57,728 nt of DNA from an uncultured Oscillospiraceae bacterium (GTDB lineage Bacteria; Bacillota; Clostridia; Oscillospirales; Acutalibacteraceae): assembly GCA_900546265.1 (NCBI GenBank), contig URCA01000022.1, positions 1 to 57,728 of the forward strand, in the 5' to 3' direction. The translations under genes and the position numbers were made by a program. The notes beneath the pieces were generated by a model, which was not told where the DNA came from, searched no databases, and worked only from the letters and a program-made list of their open reading frames with translations. Below are positions 57,715 through 57,728 of the stretch, piece by piece. Numbering within the stretch: position 1 is the stretch's first letter; each line of letters starts with the position of its first letter.

Positions 57715-57728
57715 GGCCGCAGGATTGC

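Noticed and set aside
1..57728. CRISPR arrays, tRNA or rRNA genes, complete insertion sequences
   Set aside because: No spaced direct-repeat array, no tRNA T-loop pattern and no transposase-like protein was seen by eye.

Overview
The window is one contiguous stretch of a GC-rich Firmicutes-type chromosome. The best guess is an anaerobic Clostridia member of the Oscillospirales kind. The reasons are gene content and order (rimP-nusA-ylxR-ylxQ-infB-rbfA-nrnA-truB-ribF; mraZ-rsmH-ftsL-two PASTA PBPs-murE-mraY-ftsW-murG-murA-divIB-ftsZ), a MurE with the DNPR signature expected for meso-diaminopimelate, strong GGAGG-type ribosome binding sites and clear TTGACA/TATAAT-like promoters. No rRNA, tRNA, CRISPR array or complete insertion sequence was recognised by eye. 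The taxonomic guess is inference.

Layout. 1-1066: a more AT-rich accessory edge with a ribbon-helix-helix gene under a near-consensus promoter, one small unknown protein and several hairpins. 1068-7279: minus-strand genes in two transcripts, patatin-ZIP-M16 peptidase and proB-proA-membrane protein. 7436-8104: a lone plus-strand RsiV/DUF3298-like protein. 8205-20176: the minus-strand translation/RNA block, running from the rimP promoter to ribF, with rpsO-pnp as a separate transcript. Its ribF carries an extra C-terminal HAD phosphatase domain. 20278-24891: oxidative-stress and signalling genes, comprising a Cu/Zn superoxide dismutase, a Gln/Asn-rich microprotein, a ferritin with a structured leader and a frameshifted PAS-GGDEF-EAL gene. 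25062-26369: a DUF1015 protein. 26633-42831: the division and cell-wall (dcw) cluster, starting with four 10-bp-spaced MraZ boxes and ending at a very long perfect terminator after ftsZ. It lacks murF, murD, murC, murB and ftsA at their usual places. 42950-46572: a YfhO-type membrane protein and an aldo/keto reductase. 46696-51001: an SPFH protein with zinc ribbons, a partner zinc-ribbon membrane protein and an ABC-F ATPase. 51075-52955: a beta-propeller lipoprotein. 53078-57558: a xylose locus (LacI-type regulator, xylA, an abnormal xylB) followed by an FMN-dependent alpha-hydroxy-acid oxidising enzyme.

How the genes work together. The rimP operon supports ribosome maturation, transcription elongation and translation initiation. 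pnp and rpsO handle RNA decay and the small subunit. The dcw genes build lipid II and the septum. The LacI regulator probably controls xylose isomerisation through CGTGCACG palindromes. Most striking: xylB is joined in frame to what looks like the tail of an M42 aminopeptidase, a C8 tract breaks the c-di-GMP gene, RibF is fused to a HAD domain, the ferritin ribosome binding site can pair with its own leader, and a 369-nt structured gap interrupts the dcw cluster.
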